DNA from: Montifringilla adamsi
Lineage: Eukaryota > Chordata > Aves > Passeriformes > Passeridae
Direction: 5' to 3'
Assembly (NCBI GenBank): GCA_017590115.1
Contig: JAGGNK010000002.1
Location: forward strand, 17,913,264 to 17,977,263
Length of the DNA: 64,000 nt
The stretch's first letter is position 1, and every line of letters starts with the position of its first letter. This document shows, piece after piece, positions 63,267-64,000 of the stretch. A program made the translations under genes and the position numbers. The notes beneath the pieces were generated by a model. It saw nothing but the letters and a program-made list of their open reading frames with translations. It ran no database searches and was not told the origin of the DNA.

Positions 63267-64000
63267 AGTGGCTTGTGAGATCCACCTGAATTTCCCTCGT
63301 TCTTGTGCCACTCTCAAAAGAAATGAACGTGAGTCTCCCTAACAGGGAAATTTCCCTTTTATTGCTATAAATCTTATATCCATTTTGTTCCATAGAGTGT
63401 TATTAAAAATGGTCAGCGTTATATCATTCCAGTAAGAGAGGATTATTCATTTTTGCCACCCAATCCTGCCAATTTAACCCTTCCTCCGTTCCTTTACAAA
63501 CGTGCCCTCGAGGCAGAGCTTGTTGGATTCTTTGGGGTTTCCCTTTCCGAGGTCTGACATTTCATTTTGTAATTCAGTTCAGGCCGCTCCAGTTCCTTAT
63601 CGCTTTGTAAATGTCAGATTTGCAAAATGCACGCAGAGCTTTATGGAAACGTGAACAGTTTAAGTTTGTGTCATCTCATCATTCTGTCGTTCTTACACCC
63701 CTCACTCGTTGGGTTTTCCTCCTGTCTGAATTTCAGCCCCCCTGGGTTCCCATTTCTCCTTGCATCCCTCTATTTGCTGACTCTGAATTTAAAATATGTG
63801 GCATTTTCCCAGACACCTCTTGTTGTCACTTTTAACGTGGAGCCAGAGGAGAATTTGGGTGAGAAGGAATCTCCAGAGGTCTCCAGGAGCAGCCTAAACC
63901 TGCACTTTCTTGTGGAAATGATGATTTTTAACAGCAGGGAAACTTAAATTAATCACATTAATCTCGTAATAGTGCTACCTGGACACATCAAATTAGGGAT
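63267..64000. other. Single-copy DNA to window end
   Basis: No gene was recognised. Frames at 63611-63835 and 63627-63947 (+) overlap in different phases and look random. Confidence 0.5.

Overview
The window reads as vertebrate, and most likely songbird, nuclear DNA. The main clues are the repeats. There are several 5'-truncated CR1 LINE fragments with the avian CR1 3' end, and four LTR fragments that resemble bird endogenous retrovirus LTRs. The rest is AT-rich single-copy DNA broken up by microsatellites and minisatellites. There are no operons, ribosome binding sites or compact gene spacing. No protein-coding gene, tRNA, rRNA or other structured RNA gene could be recognised with confidence, so the window is best described as intergenic or intronic. 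Family assignments are from memory of consensus sequences, not from a search.

Layout. About 63-860: a minus-strand LTR remnant that is strikingly poor in C on the plus strand. 5374-5793: a minus-strand open frame with coding-like codon use and a good splice-donor match, the only weak exon candidate. It abuts a minus-strand CR1 (5781-6284) whose short terminal repeat has expanded to about 450 bp. Other CR1 fragments lie near 10.1 kb (-), 17.7 kb (+), 20.7 kb (-), 42.8-43.2 kb (+) and 58.8 kb (-). LTR fragments lie at about 26.39-26.72 kb (-) and 36.93-37.25 kb (+), which are related to each other, and at 39.2-39.6 kb (-).

Tandem arrays: GC-rich minisatellite 12.2-12.5 kb; CCTT and TTCTC microsatellites at 13.0 and 13.6 kb; diverged AT-rich array 19.4-19.6 kb; 112-bp x3 at 24.0-24.3 kb; 28/32-bp array 28.3-28.7 kb; highly uniform 98-bp x7 array 29.1-29.8 kb; AT-rich tract 36.0-36.4 kb; GGTT-type array 47.9-48.4 kb; 71-bp array 61.85-62.29 kb. 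Two other structures stand out: an imperfect palindrome with 50-bp arms at 50.31-50.42 kb, and a local duplication cluster (A-B-A' at 61.31-61.61 kb, second B copy at 63.12-63.27 kb).

Nearly all the longer open frames in the window fall inside tandem repeats or retroelements. The remaining single-copy stretches hold no visible genes; a few have a motif-rich texture that could reflect conserved regulatory DNA, which only cross-species alignment can decide. No new gene system was found. The most notable signals are the strand-biased C depletion of the first LTR, the homogenised 98-bp array, the expanded CR1 tail, and the palindrome and duplication cluster.
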